Shown: positions 45,991-56,805 of the stretch, piece by piece
How the letters are laid out: every line of letters starts with the position of its first letter
Numbering within the stretch: the stretch's first letter is position 1
Source: Mucilaginibacter frigoritolerans
GTDB taxonomy: Bacteria; Bacteroidota; Bacteroidia; Sphingobacteriales; Sphingobacteriaceae
Assembly: GCF_007830615.1 (NCBI RefSeq)
Contig: NZ_VLLI01000006.1
Coordinates: 186,001 to 250,000, forward strand
Reading direction: 5' to 3'
DNA length: 64,000 nt
Notes under the pieces: generated by a model
Told to the model about the DNA's origin: nothing
Seen by the model: the letters and a program-made list of their open reading frames with translations, nothing else
Databases searched by the model: none
Translations under genes and position numbers: made by a program

Positions 45991-46500
45991 ATGAATTTAT
46001 ATCAAAGCCTTGGGTACCTGGTTTTGGGCAGTCGTTTAAGGCGATTGAGCGAGAGCTTTTTGTCCGAAATTAACCGTGCCTACCAAAACGCCGGGATTGA
46101 TTTTGATGCCAGTTGGTTCCCGGTATTTTATCTCCTATCAAAAAACGATAGCCTTTCTATAAAAGAACTGAGCGAGCAAACAGAGGTATCGCACCCTGCT
46201 GCAAGTCAGCTTATTACTAACCTGAAAAAACGTAAATTAGTTACCAGTGTTACCAGTGCCGATGATGGTCGGCGCCAGCAGGTACAACTAACAGATAGTG
46301 GCAGGCAACTGCTGCAACAGATATTACCTATGTGGGATGCCGTTCTTTCAGCAATGACGGAACTGGTTACCGAAGATGAAGCGTGTAAGGAATTATTGCC
46401 TGCTATCAGCGCACTGGAAAATGCCTTTAAGTCGGTAAATCTTTCTGAAAGGATCAACAATAAACTATCGTCAAAAATAAAATCTGCAGCAAATGAGTAA
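45991..46500 (+). CDS. MarR family transcriptional regulator, probable hut regulator
   Basis: The 169-residue protein has the MarR winged helix (~45-110; SIKELSEQTEVSHPAASQLITNLKKRKLVT and ADDGRRQQVQLT wing). It overlaps hutH by 8 bp on the same strand. In many bacteria hut genes are run by HutC or HutP; here the MarR gene in the operon is the best candidate. An imidazole-type ligand is a guess. Confidence 0.88.
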   Translation: MNLYQSLGYLVLGSRLRRLSESFLSEINRAYQNAGIDFDASWFPVFYLLSKNDSLSIKELSEQTEVSHPAASQLITNLKKRKLVTSVTSADDGRRQQVQLTDSGRQLLQQILPMWDAVLSAMTELVTEDEACKELLPAISALENAFKSVNLSERINNKLSSKIKSAANE

Positions 46501-48052
46501 TACCTTTCATTATGGCAGCAGCCATTTAACTATAGGCATTTGCCTTGATATTGCCAAAGGCAAAACCCGCGGTGTAATTGATCATGATGCCTCCGAAAAG
46601 ATAATTGCCTCTTGGCACGAGGTTGAAAAAATTGTTCATGCACAGCTACCCGTTTATGGCATCAATACCGGTTTTGGTCCGTTGTGCGATACCCGCATTT
46701 CTGAGGCTGATACATCTCAACTACAAATCAACCTGTTAAAGAGCCATAGCGTGGGTGTGGGCAAACCCATCCCGCAGGAAATAGCCAAACTGATGCTTAT
46801 TACCAAGGTACAGGCACTGGCACAAGGCTACTCAGGCATTGCTTTGGAGACGCTTGAACGCATTATCTGGCATATCGATCATGATATTATCCCGGTAGTT
46901 CCCGAAAAAGGTTCTGTTGGTGCCTCCGGCGATTTAGCTCCTTTGGCCCACCTGTTTTTACCATTGATAGGCGAAGGCGAAGTATTTGCCAATGGTGCTA
47001 AGTTCCGTACAAAAGATGTTTTAACCACGCACGGCTTGCAACCTTTGGCATTGGGTCCCAAAGAAGGTTTGGCCCTCATTAACGGCACCCAGTTTATCCT
47101 TGCCTTTGCGGTAAAAGCGGTTGAACGCCTGCAAAATGCTTTAGATGCTGCTGATTTGATCGGTGCTATGTCGTTAGAAGGCTTAATGGGTTCTGCCCGG
47201 CCATTTGATGAGCGTTTGCATCAGTTACGTCCTTATAAAGGCAGCAAGCATGTGGCTAAACGCCTGCATACGCTGTTAAAAGAATCAGAGATCTGCAACT
47301 CGCATGTTAACTGCGATAGGGTGCAGGACCCCTACTCGCTGCGTTGTATGCCGCAGGTGCACGGTGCCTCGCGTAATGCATGGCTGCATCTTAAAGAGCT
47401 TACCGAAATTGAACTGAACTCGGTAACCGATAATCCTATTATTTTTAATGCCGATGATACCATTAGCGGTGGCAATTTCCACGGGCAGCCATTAGCCATG
47501 GTTCTTGACTATGCCACCATCGCGACAGCAGAACTGGGCAACATTGCTGATCGCCGCTGTTACCTGATGAGCGAGGGACGGTATGGCTTACCAAAACTAC
47601 TTACCAGTAATGCAGGCTTACACTCCGGCTTAATGATACCGCAATACACCACTGCCGCGCTGGTTACCGAAAACAAAACCCTTTGTTTCCCGGCCAGTGC
47701 CGATAGTGTACCAACCTCTTTAGGGCAGGAAGATCATGTGTCAATGGGTTCTATCAGCGGGCGCAAACTGCACCAGGTGATTGATAATTTGGAGTATATT
47801 CAGGCTATCGAGCTGCTTTACGCTGCCCAAGCCATGGATTTCAGGCGACCATTAAAATCAACTCCTGTTGTGGAAGCATTGCACAGTCTGGTACGGCAGG
47901 AAGTGCAATTTATTGAAGATGACCGCATTTTTGCGGATGATATTAATAGTTTACATCAACTTATTACCAATGGTTTGCTGCTGGCTACTGCCGGCGATGC
48001 TGCCGCTAAACACCAAATCAATTTAAACGATGACGACTTCGGAATTTATTAA
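46493..48052 (+). CDS. hutH: Histidine ammonia-lyase
   Basis: The 519-residue protein carries the MIO cofactor tripeptide Ala144-Ser145-Gly146 ([14 protein letters not shown]) and the family run NGTQFILAF and [15 protein letters not shown]. It removes ammonia from histidine to give urocanate. The ATG is inside the end of the MarR gene, and the stop overlaps hutU by 23 bp, so translation is coupled. Confidence 0.97.
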   Translation: MSNTFHYGSSHLTIGICLDIAKGKTRGVIDHDASEKIIASWHEVEKIVHAQLPVYGINTGFGPLCDTRISEADTSQLQINLLKSHSVGVGKPIPQEIAKLMLITKVQALAQGYSGIALETLERIIWHIDHDIIPVVPEKGSVGASGDLAPLAHLFLPLIGEGEVFANGAKFRTKDVLTTHGLQPLALGPKEGLALINGTQFILAFAVKAVERLQNALDAADLIGAMSLEGLMGSARPFDERLHQLRPYKGSKHVAKRLHTLLKESEICNSHVNCDRVQDPYSLRCMPQVHGASRNAWLHLKELTEIELNSVTDNPIIFNADDTISGGNFHGQPLAMVLDYATIATAELGNIADRRCYLMSEGRYGLPKLLTSNAGLHSGLMIPQYTTAALVTENKTLCFPASADSVPTSLGQEDHVSMGSISGRKLHQVIDNLEYIQAIELLYAAQAMDFRRPLKSTPVVEALHSLVRQEVQFIEDDRIFADDINSLHQLITNGLLLATAGDAAAKHQINLNDDDFGIY

Positions 48053-49703
48053 AACCTATGCCAGTCACCCGGTGTATAAGGCACCGCGCGGTATGCAGCT
48101 GCATGCTAAAAGCTGGCAAACAGAAGCACCTTTGCGCATGCTGTTAAACAATCTGGATGGTGAGGTTGCCGAAAACCCCGACGAACTGGTGGTGTATGGC
48201 GGCATAGGCCAGGCAGCCCGTAATCCGGAGGCTTTGCGTAAAATTATTGAACTGTTACTGGAGCTGGATGAGCATCATTCACTGCTGGTACAGTCGGGTA
48301 AGCCGGTGGGTATTATCCGCAGTCATCCGCAGGCACCAAGGGTATTGCTCGCTAACAGCAACCTGGTACCCGCCTGGGCCAACTGGGAGCATTTTAACGA
48401 ATTGCGCGCCAAAGGATTGATGATGTACGGCCAAATGACCGCAGGCAGCTGGATCTACATTGGTACACAAGGCATTTTGCAGGGCACTTACGAAACATTT
48501 GTAGAAGCAGGCCGCCAGCATTTTAATAATGATTTAACAGGCAAGCTGATTGTTACTGCTGGTTTAGGTGGTATGGGTGGCGCGCAGCCATTGGCCGCTA
48601 CCATGGCAGGAGCCGTTTTTTTAGGGGCTGATGTGGATGAAACCCGCATTCAAAAAAGGCTGGATACCAAATACATCGACCGGATGACGCACTCTTACGA
48701 GGAAGCTATTGCCTGGGTAAAAGACGCCATGGAAAAAGGCGAAACCCTATCGGTAGGCTTAGTTAGCGATGCAGGCGATATGCTGGAAAAACTGCTGCAC
48801 GCCAACATCATCCCGGATATGTTAACCGACCAAACTTCGGCACACGATCCGCTGAATGGTTATATCCCTAACGGCTTATCCTTAACCCTGGCATCGGTAT
48901 TAAGAAAAACTGATCCGGTTGAATATAAAAGATTATCGCTGGCCAGTATGGCACGCCACGTGGGCCTGATGCTGCAATTGCAAAACCGTGGTGCTATCAC
49001 CTTTGATTATGGCAATAACCTGCGCGAGTTTGCGCGCCAGGGTGGCGAAACCAATGCCTTTAACTTCCCGGGCTTTACACCTGCTTATATCCGTCCGTTG
49101 TTTTGCGAGGGTAAAGGCCCGTTCAGATGGGTAGCTCTGTCGGGCGATCCGGAAGATATTTTCACTACCGATCGTGCCCTGATGGAACTGTTTCCTGATG
49201 ATAAACCACTCATCAAATGGTTAACTAATGCGCAGCAAAAGATAGCCTTCCAGGGATTACCGGCACGCATTTGCTGGCTGGGTATGGGCGATAGGGAAAA
49301 AGCAGGCTTGCTATTTAACGAGCTGGTAAAAACAGGCAAGGTAAAGGGTCCGATAGTGATCGGTCGCGATCATTTGGATTGCGGGTCAGTAGCATCGCCC
49401 AATCGCGAAACAGAAGCTATGAAAGATGGCTCGGATGCCGTGTCAGACTGGCCATTGTTAAACCTCATGGCTAACACGGCAGGTGGTGCAACATGGGTAT
49501 CGTTTCATCATGGTGGCGGCGTAGGTATGGGTTATTCGCAGCATGCCGGTATGGTGGTTGTAGCCGATGGTACCGAACGTGCGGCAACCTGTTTAAGCAG
49601 GGTGTTGTACAATGATCCGGCTATGGGCATATTCCGCCATGCAGATGCTGGCTATGAAAAGGCACAGGAATGGGCCGATAAATATAATTTGAAGGTATGG
49701 TAA
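48030..49703 (+). CDS. hutU: Urocanate hydratase
   Basis: The 557-residue protein is full length, with [29 protein letters not shown] at the N-terminus, [15 protein letters not shown] (NAD site) and [24 protein letters not shown] near the end. It hydrates urocanate to 4-imidazolone-5-propanoate using tightly bound NAD+. It overlaps hutH by 23 bp. Confidence 0.97.
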   Translation: MTTSEFIKTYASHPVYKAPRGMQLHAKSWQTEAPLRMLLNNLDGEVAENPDELVVYGGIGQAARNPEALRKIIELLLELDEHHSLLVQSGKPVGIIRSHPQAPRVLLANSNLVPAWANWEHFNELRAKGLMMYGQMTAGSWIYIGTQGILQGTYETFVEAGRQHFNNDLTGKLIVTAGLGGMGGAQPLAATMAGAVFLGADVDETRIQKRLDTKYIDRMTHSYEEAIAWVKDAMEKGETLSVGLVSDAGDMLEKLLHANIIPDMLTDQTSAHDPLNGYIPNGLSLTLASVLRKTDPVEYKRLSLASMARHVGLMLQLQNRGAITFDYGNNLREFARQGGETNAFNFPGFTPAYIRPLFCEGKGPFRWVALSGDPEDIFTTDRALMELFPDDKPLIKWLTNAQQKIAFQGLPARICWLGMGDREKAGLLFNELVKTGKVKGPIVIGRDHLDCGSVASPNRETEAMKDGSDAVSDWPLLNLMANTAGGATWVSFHHGGGVGMGYSQHAGMVVVADGTERAATCLSRVLYNDPAMGIFRHADAGYEKAQEWADKYNLKVW

Positions 49704-49830
49704 TTGGAGAGAGGCTGTAATACAGTTAAGTATGGAAGTTGTATGATGTTTGAAAGTTTTTAATTAAATTTCCATCACCAAGTACCTTAAAATAACCGTA
49801 CAAGCCCCTTTATTCGAACAATAATACTAC

Positions 49831-51039
49831 ATGAAAAAGATTATAGGCCCTTTCGCTCAGATACTCCCGATGACAGGTTTACCTTTAAAAGGTGCATTAC
49901 GGGATGAGCAACTACAGATATTGGAAAATGCCTGGGTATTGATCCATAAAGAAAAGGTAGTGAGCATTGGTAAGGTTGAGCGTCTTAAGGCCGACCATCC
50001 ATCGGCACAAATAGAAGAACTTACCGGACAGTATGTACTGCTGCCCGGCTTTATTGATTGCCATACCCATATTTGTTATGCAGGTAACCGGGCCAAAGAT
50101 TATGCTATGCGCATAAATGGTAAAAGCTATCTGGAAATTGCCGAATCAGGTGGTGGTATCTGGGATTCGGTAACCCAAACCCGCCAGGCAGACGAAAGTA
50201 CATTGGTTGACTTACTGATTAAAAGAGCCAACCGCCATTTGGCCGATGGCGTTACTATTATTGAGGTGAAAAGCGGTTACGGCCTCTCGGTTGAGCAGGA
50301 GCTGAAACAACTGCGTGCTATAAAAGAAGCATCGCAAATAACAATGGCAAACCTCATACCTACCTGCCTGGCAGCGCACCTGCACCCAAGGGATTTTGGC
50401 GGCAGCGCCGAAGAATACCTGTATCATATCACTAACTATCTGCTGCCCATCCTTAAAAAAGAAGAATTAGCCAGCCGTGTTGATATTTTTATTGAACAGG
50501 GAGCCTTTAAACCGCAAACAGCCCTACCATATTTAAGCAAAGCCAAATTAATGGGTTTTGATATTACCGTACATGCCGATCAGTTTACTACCGGGGGCAG
50601 TGAAGTTGCGGTGGAAGTTGGAGCCGTTTCTGCCGATCACCTGGAGGCCAGCAAGACCAAAGAAATTAAGGCTCTGGCCAATTCAGATACGGTGGCTGTG
50701 GTTTTGCCCGGTGCATCATTAGGTTTGGGGATGCACTACGCCCCGGCCCGCAAGCTACTGGATGCCGGAGCATGCCTGGCTATTGCCAGCGACTGGAACC
50801 CCGGATCGGCTCCCATGGGCGATTTACTATTGCAAGCCGCCGTACTCAGCGCTGCCGAAAAACTAAGCACTACCGAAGTTTTTGCGGCACTAACCTATCG
50901 CGCGGCACATGCCCTGCGCTTACACAACCGCGGTACACTGGCAACCGGTACACCCGCAATAATGCAGGCCTACCCTACTGATGATTACCGCGAAATATTA
51001 TATCACCAGGGAAAACTTAAACCACTGATTTTATATTGA
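49831..51039 (+). CDS. hutI: Imidazolonepropionase
   Basis: The 402-residue amidohydrolase has the metal site FIDCHTHICYAGNRAKDY, ESGGGIWDSVTQTR, IEVKSGYGLS, TVHADQFT and SDWNPGS. It opens imidazolonepropanoate to N-formimino-glutamate. A 127-bp gap and the ~340-bp repeat region behind it separate it from hutU and ftcD. Confidence 0.95.
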   Translation: MKKIIGPFAQILPMTGLPLKGALRDEQLQILENAWVLIHKEKVVSIGKVERLKADHPSAQIEELTGQYVLLPGFIDCHTHICYAGNRAKDYAMRINGKSYLEIAESGGGIWDSVTQTRQADESTLVDLLIKRANRHLADGVTIIEVKSGYGLSVEQELKQLRAIKEASQITMANLIPTCLAAHLHPRDFGGSAEEYLYHITNYLLPILKKEELASRVDIFIEQGAFKPQTALPYLSKAKLMGFDITVHADQFTTGGSEVAVEVGAVSADHLEASKTKEIKALANSDTVAVVLPGASLGLGMHYAPARKLLDAGACLAIASDWNPGSAPMGDLLLQAAVLSAAEKLSTTEVFAALTYRAAHALRLHNRGTLATGTPAIMQAYPTDDYREILYHQGKLKPLILY

Positions 51040-51040
51040 G

Positions 51041-51116
51041 TTTATGGTTGATGGTTGATAGATCATAGTTCATAGTGGAAAGACTCGATAGTCAAAAGTC
51101 TTGAGTCGATAGTCCG
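51041..51116. repeat. ATGGTTGATGG and GACTCGATAGTC short repeats
   Basis: TTATGGTTGATGGTTGATAG-like units (51041-51077) are followed by an inverted GACTCGATAGTC ... GAGTCGATAGTC pair (51082-51116). They begin just after the hutI stop. Confidence 0.5.
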
Positions 51117-51186
51117 TAGCACGATGAACAAATGAGCGAGTGACATAATGAAAAGATGTAATAATATTAAGAAAAGAATAAATACC

Positions 51187-51349
51187 CCAACCCTCTTTTT
51201 TGCTTGCAAAAGAGAGGGTGATCCAGCGCAGCGTAGATCGGGTGAGTCAACTCTGCGGGCGGCGTTAACGTAAATGCATTGGCGTTTTTACTCATCCCGA
51301 CGACGCTACGCTGGTCGACCTTCTCTTCGCCTTCGGCGGAAAGAAGGTA
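51187..51349 (+). repeat. Long structured intergenic repeat, copy 3 (inside the hut cluster)
   Basis: Ends match copy 1 nearly base for base (CCAACCCTCTTTTTTGC... and ACTCATCCCGACGACG...). Centre at 51244-51293 contains GTTAACGTAAATGCATTGGC. It lies 33 bp before ftcD. Confidence 0.85.
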
Positions 51350-51382
51350 ACAACAGTAATTAAAGAAGCAATTTCCTAACCA

Positions 51383-53071
51383 ATGACAAAACTAATAGAA
51401 TGCGTACCCAATTTTAGCGAAGGTGTAAACCTTGATATCATCCGCCAGATAACCAACGAGGTGGAAAGCGTTGAAGGCGTAAGGCTGCTGAATGTTGACC
51501 CCGGCAAGGCAACCAACCGTACAGTGGTGACCTTTGTGGGCGAGCCCGACAGGGTGATTGAAGCTGCCTTTTTAGCCATTAAAAAAGCAGGCGAGCTGAT
51601 TGATATGAGCAAGCATAAAGGCGAACATCCGCGTATGGGCGCAACAGATGTTTGTCCGCTGATACCTATTGCCAATATCAGCATGGAAGAAACTGCGGAA
51701 TATGCCAGCAAGCTGGCTAAACGTGTTGGCGAAGAGCTGCAAATTCCCGCTTATTTATACGAATACGCACAGCCCGATAAAAGCCGCAGCAACCTTTCGG
51801 TGATCCGCGCTGGTGAGTATGAGGGCTTTTTTAAGAAGATACAACAACCGCAGTGGAAGCCCGATTTCGGTCCGGCAGTGTTTGATGCCAGGCGTGGCGG
51901 CACCGTTATTGGTGCCCGCGATTTCCTGATCGCATACAACGTTAACCTTAATACCACCTCTACCCGCAGGGCTAATTCTATTGCTTTTGATGTGCGCGAA
52001 GCTGGCAGAGTATTACGTGAGGGAGACCCGATAAACGGCAAGATTATCACCGATGAAAACGGTAAACCAAAGTCTGTCCCTGGTTCGTTGAAATCGGTAA
52101 AGGCTATTGGCTGGTATATTGAGGAGTACGGCATAGCGCAAATCTCCATGAACCTCACCAATATTGAAGTTACTCCGCTGCACAAAGCTTTTGACGAGGT
52201 TTGCACCAAAGCCGCCGAACGTGGCATGCGTGTTACCGGCAGCGAGTTGGTGGGCCTGGTGCCGTTAAAAGCCATGCTGGATGCAGGCAAATACTTCCTG
52301 CTTAAACAACAACGCTCGGTTGGGTTAAGTGAAAAGGAACTTATTAAAATTGCCATACTCAGTATGGGCCTGTCAGAACTGGCACCTTTTAATCCGGAAG
52401 AGCGCATTATTGAATATTTATTGAAAGATAAAGCTGCAAGCAAGCTGGCCAGCATGACCTTAACCGACTTTGCCGACGAAACAGCAAGCGAAAGCCCTGC
52501 ACCGGGAGGTGGCTCTATTTCGGCTTATATTGGCGCTTTGGGGGCTGCTTTGGCAACCATGGTGGCTAACTTATCATCGCACAAAAAAGGCTGGGATAAC
52601 CGCTGGCTGGAGTTTAGCGACTGGGCCGAAAAAGGACAGCAATACAAGGACGAACTGGTAAAACTGGTTGATTTGGACACGGCAGCTTTCAACAAAATAA
52701 TGGAAGCTTTCAGCTTGCCAAAGGGTAATGACGAAGAAAAAGCAGCCCGTACAAAAGCCATTCAGGATGCTACCAAATATGCTATCGAGATTCCTTTTAA
52801 GGTGATGCAGGCCGCATACGGCAGTTTAACAGTGATAAAGGCCATGGCGCAAACAGGCAATCCAAACTCCATCAGCGATGCCGGTGTAGCCGCCCTGTGT
52901 GCCCGCAGTGCCGTAATTGGCGCATTTATGAACGTAAAGATCAATGCATCCGGCTATAACGATAAAGATTTTGTTGTTGACATCATTGCCAAAGGCGAAG
53001 ACATCGAAAACAAAACTATCGCCCTTGAAAAAGAGATTATTGAAATAGTGAATAGCAAGATTGGGGGGTAG
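51383..53071 (+). CDS. ftcD: Bifunctional formimidoyltransferase-cyclodeaminase
   Basis: The 562-residue protein fuses a formimidoyltransferase (~1-320; IECVPNFSEGVN, DVCPLIPI, ADDGRR-free core) and a cyclodeaminase domain (~365-560; SPAPGGGSISAYIGALGAAL). It moves the formimino group from formimino-glutamate to tetrahydrofolate and then closes it to methenyl-THF, releasing ammonia. This replaces hutG/hutF routes. It is the same two-domain layout as the animal enzyme. Confidence 0.95.
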   Translation: MTKLIECVPNFSEGVNLDIIRQITNEVESVEGVRLLNVDPGKATNRTVVTFVGEPDRVIEAAFLAIKKAGELIDMSKHKGEHPRMGATDVCPLIPIANISMEETAEYASKLAKRVGEELQIPAYLYEYAQPDKSRSNLSVIRAGEYEGFFKKIQQPQWKPDFGPAVFDARRGGTVIGARDFLIAYNVNLNTTSTRRANSIAFDVREAGRVLREGDPINGKIITDENGKPKSVPGSLKSVKAIGWYIEEYGIAQISMNLTNIEVTPLHKAFDEVCTKAAERGMRVTGSELVGLVPLKAMLDAGKYFLLKQQRSVGLSEKELIKIAILSMGLSELAPFNPEERIIEYLLKDKAASKLASMTLTDFADETASESPAPGGGSISAYIGALGAALATMVANLSSHKKGWDNRWLEFSDWAEKGQQYKDELVKLVDLDTAAFNKIMEAFSLPKGNDEEKAARTKAIQDATKYAIEIPFKVMQAAYGSLTVIKAMAQTGNPNSISDAGVAALCARSAVIGAFMNVKINASGYNDKDFVVDIIAKGEDIENKTIALEKEIIEIVNSKIGG

Positions 53072-53092
53072 GGTTATTAGTGCACCAAAAGT

Positions 53093-53133
53093 GTTTGTGG
53101 TGTTCAGTCTAGAAACGAACGAACACCACAAAC
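53093..53133. repeat. Perfect 13-bp inverted repeat after ftcD
   Basis: GTTTGTGGTGTTC (53093-53105) and GAACACCACAAAC (53121-53133) are exact inverse complements around a 15-bp loop. No T-run follows, so its function is unclear; it may still end the hut transcript. Confidence 0.6.
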
Positions 53134-53207
53134 AATACAGAAAAGAAAGATATAGTTTACTGTTTCAAAAGCATCCCAGCTTTTTACCAGCCTATACTTT
53201 TTTGTGT

Positions 53208-53528
53208 TTAATTATAATGCAAGACATCGGCATTAACAACATCTGAGGCAACTTTGCCGCTATCGTCAACGGTGTTGCCGGTAATAATTATGGCATCAGC
53301 GCCAATAGCTTTGGCTTTGGCGATTAATGCCTTGGTCACACGATCCTGCCCGGTATTAGGGCAAGTTAAATGACCGATAACCTTGTAGTCTTTTTTAACG
53401 TCATGGGCCGAGTAGTAAACGTCAACATTAGTTGTGGGAGTGGCAAGGGTATCGCCAAAATAGGAGGCTGTGGCACAGGATGATAAAAAAAGGCAAATAG
53501 CCAATAGCAAAATGTGATAATTTTTCAT
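53208..53528 (-). CDS. Small lipoprotein of unknown function
   Basis: The 106-residue product has a lipobox (LFLSSCATA) and a compact alpha/beta domain (VDVYYSAHDVKKDYKVIGHLTC, AKAIGADAIIITGN) that recalls small DUF4156/YbjP-like heavy-metal-type lipoproteins, without firm assignment. It converges with ftcD and is followed by none. Confidence 0.65.
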   Translation of the reverse strand: MKNYHILLLAICLFLSSCATASYFGDTLATPTTNVDVYYSAHDVKKDYKVIGHLTCPNTGQDRVTKALIAKAKAIGADAIIITGNTVDDSGKVASDVVNADVLHYN

Positions 53529-53659
53529 GGTGTTTTAATTTTTGTGAGTATGACCCTGCATCGCGTTATTTAGTTTAATAACACTTGGTAAGTATACTGT
53601 TACAATTGTCTGATATACAATTAGCGTAGCAATAAAGTTGATATAGCTGCTTAACAACA

Positions 53660-53688
53660 AAAAAGCCTTCCCAAAACTGGAAAGGCTC
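53660..53688 (-). terminator. Terminator after aconitase
   Basis: On the minus strand AGCCTTTCC pairs with GGAAGGCT (one bulged base) and a T-run TTTTTT follows. It lies 38 bp past the stop. Confidence 0.8.
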
Positions 53689-53696
53689 TTAATATT

Positions 53697-53731
53697 CAAT
53701 CTGAAATCGTAATTCGTAAATCTGAATTACG
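53697..53731. repeat. Diverged AATCTGAAATCG repeat touching the aconitase stop
   Basis: AATCTGAAATCGTAATTCGTAAATCTG overlaps the last codons (stop 53727-53729). It resembles the AATCCGAAATC elements before pdxJ and the HlyD gene. Confidence 0.35.
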
Positions 53732-55994
53732 AAGCCATTTGCTTGCGGATGATGTTTAACGCACCACCTGCTTTAAACCACTCTATCTGCTGTGCATTAT
53801 AGGTATGGTTTACTGCGAAGCTATCGGTCGATCCATCTTTATGGTGCAATACTACGGTTAACTGTTTGCCTGGAGCAAAAGTAGTTAAGCCTAAAATATC
53901 AATAGAATCATCTTCCTGTATTTTATCGTAATCGTTGCTATCAGCAAAGGTGATACCCAGCATACCTTGTTTTTTAAGGTTGGTTTCGTGGATACGGGCA
54001 AATGATTTTACCAATATGGCACGTACACCTAGGTGACGTGGTTCCATAGCAGCATGCTCACGTGATGAACCTTCGCCATAGTTTTCGTCGCCTACTACAA
54101 TGGTACCAATTCCATGTGCCTTATAATCGCGCTGAGTAGCCGGTACCGGACCGTATTCGCCGGTCAGTTCGTTCTTAACGCTGTCAGCAGTGTTATTAAA
54201 ATAGTTAATGGCACCAATCAGCATGTTATTACTGATGTTATCCAGGTGACCACGGAACTTTAACCACGGGCCAGCCATAGAAATATGGTCGGTAGTACAT
54301 TTGCCTTTAGCTTTAATCAACAGCTTTAAGCCGGTAATGTCAGTACCTTCCCATGCAGAAAATGGATCAAGCAGTTGCAGGCGAGATGATTTAGGATCAA
54401 CCTTTACCTCAACCTTGCTGCCATCTTCGGCAGGTGCCTGGTAACCGGCATCTTCTACCGCGTAGCCTTTTACCGGCATTTCAATACCCAAAGGCTCGTC
54501 TAACTTCACCTGCTCACCTTTTTCGTTGGTAAGGGTATCGGTTAATGGGTTAAAGGTTAAATCACCGGCAATAGCAAATGCAGTTACAATTTCTGGCGAT
54601 GCTACGAATGCGTGGGTATTAGGGTTACCATCCTGACGTTTAGCAAAGTTACGGTTAAACGAAGTGATGATAGAGTTTTTGCGTGTAGGATCGTCTGTAT
54701 GACGTGCCCATTGGCCAATACAAGGGCCGCAGGCATTTGCTAATACTACACCGCCCATATCAGCAAAAGTATCTAAATAACCATCGCGCTCAACGGTGTA
54801 ACGTACCAGTTCAGAGCCTGGGGTAATGGTGAACTCAGCCTTTGTTTTAAGGTGCTTATCAGTTGCCTGTTTGGCGATAGAGGCCGAACGGGTAATATCT
54901 TCGTATGATGAGTTGGTACATGAACCAATTAAACCTACTTCTAATTTTGTAGGCCAGCCGTTTTCTTTTACTGCGGTAGCAAATTTAGAGATAGGCCATG
55001 CCAGATCCGGAGTAAACGGACCGTTTACATGTGGTTCAAGCTCTGTAAGGTTTATTTCAATTACCTGGTCAAAATATTGTTCAGGGTTAGCATAAACTTC
55101 TGGGTCGCCGGTTAAGTGTTCTTTTACGGCATCGGCTAAGTCAGCAATATCGGCACGTTTGGTTCCGCGCAGGTAAGCAGCAGCTTTAGGGTCATAACCG
55201 AAGATAGAGGTGGTAGCACCAATTTCAGCACCCATGTTACAGATAGTACCTTTACCGGTTGCAGAAAGCGACTCAGCGCCTTCGCCAAAATATTCAACAA
55301 TAGCACCAGTACCACCTTTTACGGTTAGGATACCTGCCACTTTAAGGATAACGTCTTTTGCTGATGACCAGCCGGATAATTTTCCGGTTAGTTTTACACC
55401 AATCAGTTTAGGGAATTTTAGCTCCCATGGTAAGCCGGCCATAACATCGCAAGCATCTGCACCGCCAACACCAATAGCCACCATACCTAAACCACCTGCG
55501 TTAGGTGTGTGTGAATCGGTACCGATCATCATACCACCCGGAAATGCATAGTTTTCTAAAACTACCTGGTGAATAATACCTGCACCTGGTTTCCAGAAAC
55601 CCAGTCCATATTTATCAGATACCGAAGCCAGGAAATCATAAACTTCTTTATTTACGTCTTTAGCCGTGCTTAAATCAGCATCAGCGCCAATTTTAGCCTG
55701 TATCAGGTGATCGCAATGTACGGTTGAAGGCACAGCTACCTGCGGACGGCCAGCCTGCATAAACTGCAACAGGGCCATTTGCGCAGTTGCATCCTGCATT
55801 GCTACACGGTCTGGTGCAAAATCAACATAGTCAACTCCACGGCCAAAAGCTTTGGTAGCATCGCCGTCAGTAAGGTGGGCGTATAATATTTTTTCGGTTA
55901 ATGTTAAATGTTTACCGGTCGCTTTACGTGCAGCAGCCACGCGGGTGCTGTAGCTATCGTAAACTTTTTTGATCATATCTAAATCAAAAGCCAT
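53727..55994 (-). CDS. acn: Aconitate hydratase, mitochondrial type
   Basis: The 755-residue enzyme has the 4Fe-4S cysteines Cys359 ([10 protein letters not shown]), Cys422 and Cys425 ([11 protein letters not shown]), matching the mitochondrial enzyme numbering closely. It interconverts citrate and isocitrate in the TCA cycle. Length and motifs are those of the mitochondrial/AcnA-M type rather than AcnB. A promoter element (TAAGTTTG on the minus strand) lies 42-49 bp upstream of the ATG. Confidence 0.95.
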   Translation of the reverse strand: MAFDLDMIKKVYDSYSTRVAAARKATGKHLTLTEKILYAHLTDGDATKAFGRGVDYVDFAPDRVAMQDATAQMALLQFMQAGRPQVAVPSTVHCDHLIQAKIGADADLSTAKDVNKEVYDFLASVSDKYGLGFWKPGAGIIHQVVLENYAFPGGMMIGTDSHTPNAGGLGMVAIGVGGADACDVMAGLPWELKFPKLIGVKLTGKLSGWSSAKDVILKVAGILTVKGGTGAIVEYFGEGAESLSATGKGTICNMGAEIGATTSIFGYDPKAAAYLRGTKRADIADLADAVKEHLTGDPEVYANPEQYFDQVIEINLTELEPHVNGPFTPDLAWPISKFATAVKENGWPTKLEVGLIGSCTNSSYEDITRSASIAKQATDKHLKTKAEFTITPGSELVRYTVERDGYLDTFADMGGVVLANACGPCIGQWARHTDDPTRKNSIITSFNRNFAKRQDGNPNTHAFVASPEIVTAFAIAGDLTFNPLTDTLTNEKGEQVKLDEPLGIEMPVKGYAVEDAGYQAPAEDGSKVEVKVDPKSSRLQLLDPFSAWEGTDITGLKLLIKAKGKCTTDHISMAGPWLKFRGHLDNISNNMLIGAINYFNNTADSVKNELTGEYGPVPATQRDYKAHGIGTIVVGDENYGEGSSREHAAMEPRHLGVRAILVKSFARIHETNLKKQGMLGITFADSNDYDKIQEDDSIDILGLTTFAPGKQLTVVLHHKDGSTDSFAVNHTYNAQQIEWFKAGGALNIIRKQMAS

Positions 55995-56334
55995 TGTATT
56001 TGATTTTTTAGGTGAAAAGTAAAAGAAATTGTAAACAAACTTAGCTAATAAGCCTGTTGGCGGCGAATTTACAAAAATTACAACTAAATGAGGTCAGCGT
56101 ACTGTGTAAATGTTATTTGGAGAGGTTCTAAATAGTGATTACTTGTTAGCGGCTGGTGTTTAGGTAATAATTAAGATTTAATATTAACATTTCTGTGTAT
56201 TATGAAAATGTTAAACAAACTTAGGAATGTAAATACTGTTTTATGTAACCTTAATTGTAAGCCTTCCGTTTAATATTAATAATTAATTAATAAACTACCC
56301 CACCACCGATTAAACTAAAACGAAAGGTTAAACT
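55995..56334. other. 340-bp divergent intergenic region
   Basis: It contains the aconitase -7 element (56036-56043) and AT-rich DNA before the small gene at 56335, with AATATTAA/TTAATATT pairs around 56171-56290 that could form a weak hairpin. No RNA gene recognised. Confidence 0.45.
56036..56043 (-). promoter_or_regulatory. Probable -7 promoter element for aconitase
   Basis: Minus-strand TAAGTTTG (56043-56036) is a perfect TAnnTTTG; no fitting TTTG at the -33 position is clear. Confidence 0.4.
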
Positions 56335-56745
56335 ATGAGCATCCTATTATTCTTTGCAATCGTTATGGTAATAACGAGTGCTTCTTTTTTAGTGGTTACC
56401 GGAAAAGAAAAACGTCAAAAACGGGCTATCGGAAAATTGCGTACCAGCAATGAGCTAAAAAACCTGTACGAGTACAAATACTTTTTAAAAGGTGTTAAAC
56501 AGGCAAAAATGGAACTGCACATTAAACTAACTACCATCAGCTATTATAAGCTGCAAAATAAAATTTTCTTTAGTCCATTCGAGATCAATGTTTTGAAAGA
56601 AGAAATCAGCGCTAATATTCATGAGCTGGAAGAAATGATCCTTGATCAAAGTATATCGCCGACTGATTTTAACCGCCAGATACAACATATCAATAAACGT
56701 ATCGACGTGCTGTCATATCCGTTGGCATCCGTATTACAATATTAA
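56335..56745 (+). CDS. Small hypothetical protein with N-terminal membrane helix
   Basis: The 136-residue protein begins with a hydrophobic helix (ILLFFAIVMVITSASFLVV), followed by a basic and then heptad-rich region (NVLKEEISANIHELEEMIL) suggesting a coiled coil. It is anchored in the inner membrane. No family recognised. Confidence 0.55.
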   Translation: MSILLFFAIVMVITSASFLVVTGKEKRQKRAIGKLRTSNELKNLYEYKYFLKGVKQAKMELHIKLTTISYYKLQNKIFFSPFEINVLKEEISANIHELEEMILDQSISPTDFNRQIQHINKRIDVLSYPLASVLQY

Positions 56746-56805
56746 TCAACCTCAATTTTAATGCAATACTACTCATGTGGCAGGGCTGCGTGGGTAGTTT
56801 TTTGT

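Noticed and set aside
48030..48052. Possible frameshift between hutH and hutU
   Set aside because: Both proteins are full length with intact ends, so the 23-bp overlap is a real gene overlap.
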